Shown here in pieces: positions 6,937-8,798 of a stretch of 8,798 nucleotides of DNA (its first letter is position 1; every line of letters starts with the position of its first letter). Origin of the DNA: JBOHUC01 sp050733935 (lineage in GTDB: Bacteria > Eisenbacteria > RBG-16-71-46 > DASYSL01). Position numbers and translations under genes: made by a program. The stretch covers positions 1 to 8,798 of the forward strand of contig JBOHUC010000177.1 of the NCBI GenBank assembly GCA_050733935.1, in the 5' to 3' direction. The notes under the pieces were generated by a model that was not told the origin of the DNA, made no database searches, and saw only the letters and a program-made list of their open reading frames with translations.

Positions 6937-6994
6937 GGAAGGTCTCCGCGGGAGCGAGCAGCGGAGGCGTTGGAAGCGGGAGCGACAAAGGTGG

Positions 6995-7023
6995 CCCGGG
7001 GCGAACATGCCCCGGGGCATGTT
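6995..7023 (-). repeat. 20-bp perfect palindrome with an overlapping alternative hairpin, between the barrel and ComEA-like genes
   Basis: Positions 7004-7023 read aacatgccccggggcatgtt, a perfect 20-bp palindrome. Overlapping it, cccggggc (6995-7002) pairs with gccccggg (7009-7016) around a 6-nt loop; the two foldings exclude each other. The element begins 12 nt after the barrel gene stop on the coding strand. No U tract follows. It could be a terminator for the barrel gene or a binding site for a dimeric regulator of the ComEA-like gene; I cannot tell which. Confidence 0.5.
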
Positions 7024-7035
7024 TGACATAATGTT

Positions 7036-8798
7036 CTAGTCCCAGAACGTCCAGCGTGCTTCGAGGAGCCAGCGCTTCTCTTCGGCGCGAAGGGGCAGGC
7101 CGTCGGCACCGGGGACCGGGAGGAATCGGTCGGTGCCGCCGAGGTTTCGGAGCTCGGCGCGAAGCGCGAACTCGTCGATCCCGAGCTCGCCGAAGAGACC
7201 GACGCGGGTTGCGGTCGGCAGATCCCCGACCGGCGTCGAGGGGCGCGCGCCGATCACCTCGCCGTTCACGCCGAGCCTGAGATCGAGATCGCCGGACAGG
7301 AATCTCTCCCGGCCCTCGACCGTAAGCCGCATCCGCCAGTCGGGGTCGGACGGGCTGAGGGCCGGGGAGAGCTCACGGCCGAAAGCGTGTCCGCCGGCCG
7401 AAACGCGAAGACCGCGCACGGGCGCAAACGTTCCGTTCACGACGAGCCCCACGAATCGCGTCTCGTCGGTGGGCTCGAACGTCTGCGCATCCACGATCGC
7501 GTCCGTGGAGAACAGGCGGCGCGGCGGATCGGATCCGGGATCGCTCGCGCCGGCGTAGAGCGCGACCCGAACGTCCCGCTCGCCGCGCGGCCACGGACCG
7601 CGCCAGGTACCGCCGGAGTCGCCGGACGCCGAGCGGTGTGCGACGCCCGCGCCTGCGATCCAGGTCGAGGAGCGCAGGACCGGAGGATCGCCCGGGAGCG
7701 GATTGCCCAACGGGTCCGTCGCACGCGCATCGATCTCGGCTCCGAGCCCGCGCCCCAACCCGGCCCACGCGCGCGTTCCCGGCGAGAGCGCGTACGTCCC
7801 GCGCACGAGCGGCGCGATCTCGACGTCCCCGCCGCCGTAGGCTCCGGCCCCGAGCGTTGCGTTCATCGCAAGGCGCGCTCCGAGCGGGCGCTCGATCCCC
7901 GCGGCTCCCCAGAAGAGCGACGCTTCACGGCGCGCGAACGAAATGTCCCCGCCGAGCACGCGCGACTCAAGACCGTACGTGCCCGCGATCCAGATCTCCC
8001 GCCCTTTCACGCCGTGCCGCACTTCGAGGGTCGCGCGGTCGGCCTTCCCCGTCTGTTCGAGGAAAAAGACGGTCGGCGAGGTTCCGACGAGCGTCTCCTG
8101 GGAGCGCTCGAGCGAGCCCTTGATCGTCACCCGGTCGCGATACGCGGTGGCCGCAATCCGTCCCGCCTCGCCGCTCCGCTGCTCGAACTCACTCGAGACG
8201 CCGGTGAGCGACTGGCGGCTCGAGCGGTAAGCGCCCTCGAACGTCCAGCCGTAGGGCTCGTAGCGCACCGCACCCGCGAGCGAATGATCGCCCTCGCCGT
8301 CGAGCGGCTCGAGACCGCCGAGCCGTGCCCCCTCGACCGCGAGGAGGCCCGAAACCGGGCCGGCCGTCGACGCGGCGAGAAACCCCGAGCGCACGTACGT
8401 CGGGCTTCCGGTTCCCGCCCAGGCCGTCACGCGCGGATGACCGGGCACGATCGGCCACGGGAGAAAGCGCACCTCGCCGCTCTCGCCGCGGAACGCGTTG
8501 CGCGCGGAGACCGGAAGGTCCGGGGCTTCGACGGTGCCGACCGCATACCACGGAACGCGCAACGGCTCGGCGCCAATCGCGCCGAGCGTGGCGACCGGCA
8601 AGCCGAGCCACGAGAGATGGAGTCGCGCCGACGGAAGCCCGAAGCGTCCGAGCGGTTCTGCGGAACCCGCGTCGTCCTCGAACCGCTCGGTCATCCCGCC
8701 CTCCTGCGTGAGCGCGATCGGCGCGTGATCGTCCGTGCGACGGAGCAGCACGGCCCCCCCGTCGCCCCAGGCCGGGGGCGGAGTCGCCCAACGTCGCG
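7036..8798 (-). CDS. TonB-dependent-receptor-like outer-membrane beta-barrel protein (5' end outside window)
   Basis: The frame stays open from the window edge to the TAG at 7036, giving 586 visible residues. Most of it is alternating polar/hydrophobic, Gly- and aromatic-containing strand sequence with charged turns, as in outer-membrane barrels. It ends LEARWTFWD, preceded by a NLGG...RFLPVPG...LPLRAEEKRW segment that resembles the last strands of TonB-dependent receptors. Near the visible N-terminus, HLSWLGLPVATLG, then PLRVPWYAVGTVEAP and FRGESGEVRF, read like a degenerate plug domain (ligand loop, VE-type strand, then the entry to the barrel). The signal peptide and any TonB box must lie upstream. 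A GTG at 8751 and an ATG at 8694 preceded by AGGAGGG are possible internal starts, but neither gives a signal sequence, and coding-like sequence continues upstream. Substrate is unknown. It may share a transcript with the ComEA-like gene. Confidence 0.7.
   Translation of the reverse strand, partial: RRWATPPPAWGDGGAVLLRRTDDHAPIALTQEGGMTERFEDDAGSAEPLGRFGLPSARLHLSWLGLPVATLGAIGAEPLRVPWYAVGTVEAPDLPVSARNAFRGESGEVRFLPWPIVPGHPRVTAWAGTGSPTYVRSGFLAASTAGPVSGLLAVEGARLGGLEPLDGEGDHSLAGAVRYEPYGWTFEGAYRSSRQSLTGVSSEFEQRSGEAGRIAATAYRDRVTIKGSLERSQETLVGTSPTVFFLEQTGKADRATLEVRHGVKGREIWIAGTYGLESRVLGGDISFARREASLFWGAAGIERPLGARLAMNATLGAGAYGGGDVEIAPLVRGTYALSPGTRAWAGLGRGLGAEIDARATDPLGNPLPGDPPVLRSSTWIAGAGVAHRSASGDSGGTWRGPWPRGERDVRVALYAGASDPGSDPPRRLFSTDAIVDAQTFEPTDETRFVGLVVNGTFAPVRGLRVSAGGHAFGRELSPALSPSDPDWRMRLTVEGRERFLSGDLDLRLGVNGEVIGARPSTPVGDLPTATRVGLFGELGIDEFALRAELRNLGGTDRFLPVPGADGLPLRAEEKRWLLEARWTFWD

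Noticed and set aside
6937..7029. Upstream ATG at 7029 giving the ComEA-like protein a 31-residue extension
   Set aside because: The extension is Arg-rich, would bury the membrane segment internally, runs through the palindrome, and lacks a good ribosome site, while the ATG at 6936 has GGAG at proper spacing.
7022..7031. TTGACA-like sequence (tttgacataa) on the plus strand as a promoter
   Set aside because: There is no -10 element at proper spacing and no plus-strand gene to serve.
8692..8712. ATG at 8694 with a perfect-looking AGGAGGG site as the true start of the barrel gene
   Set aside because: The protein would begin without a signal peptide although it is an outer-membrane barrel, and coding-like, high-GC3 sequence continues in frame to the window edge. 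I keep it as an alternative only.
8754..8760. Run of seven C in the barrel gene as a slippage switch
   Set aside because: Shorter than typical phase-variable tracts and expected by chance in Gly codons of GC-rich DNA.

Overview
This is a GC-rich stretch (well above 60% G+C by eye, strong G/C third-position bias) from a diderm bacterium. Every gene I can support lies on the minus strand, so the window reads biologically from its right end to its left. The type IV pilus cluster order pilB-pilT-pilC-pilS-pilR is common in Deltaproteobacteria and in some high-GC FCB-group or candidate phyla such as Eisenbacteria. The outer-membrane barrel at the right end proves an outer membrane. The exact lineage is a guess.

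Right end (8798 to 7036): the C-terminal part of an outer-membrane beta-barrel protein that looks like a TonB-dependent receptor with a degenerate plug. Its 5' end lies outside the window. A 99-nt gap with a perfect 20-bp palindrome follows. Then comes a small membrane-anchored ComEA-like protein with two helix-hairpin-helix motifs (6936 to 6406). A 230-nt gene-free stretch with two GC-rich hairpins separates it from the pilus block and is the most likely place for the main pilus promoter.

Pilus block (6175 to 1): pilB (extension ATPase), pilT (retraction ATPase), pilC (inner-membrane platform), a PilS-type sensor histidine kinase, and the receiver domain of a PilR/NtrC-type response regulator cut by the left edge. 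The gaps are 46, 27, 0 and 26 nt, and each gene has a Shine-Dalgarno sequence, so this is almost certainly one operon. PilB and PilT hexamers dock on PilC to drive pilus assembly and disassembly. PilS and PilR normally control major pilin expression through sigma-54. The pilin, alignment complex (PilMNOP), secretin and prepilin peptidase are not in the window.

Most of the window is a canonical, intact type IV pilus motor operon. The less ordinary parts are the barrel/ComEA-like pair just upstream (a possible link to DNA uptake, unproven), the structured intergenic regions, and substitutions of conserved prolines in both two-component partners. I see no mobile element, CRISPR array, tRNA or rRNA, and no clear sign of a wholly new system.
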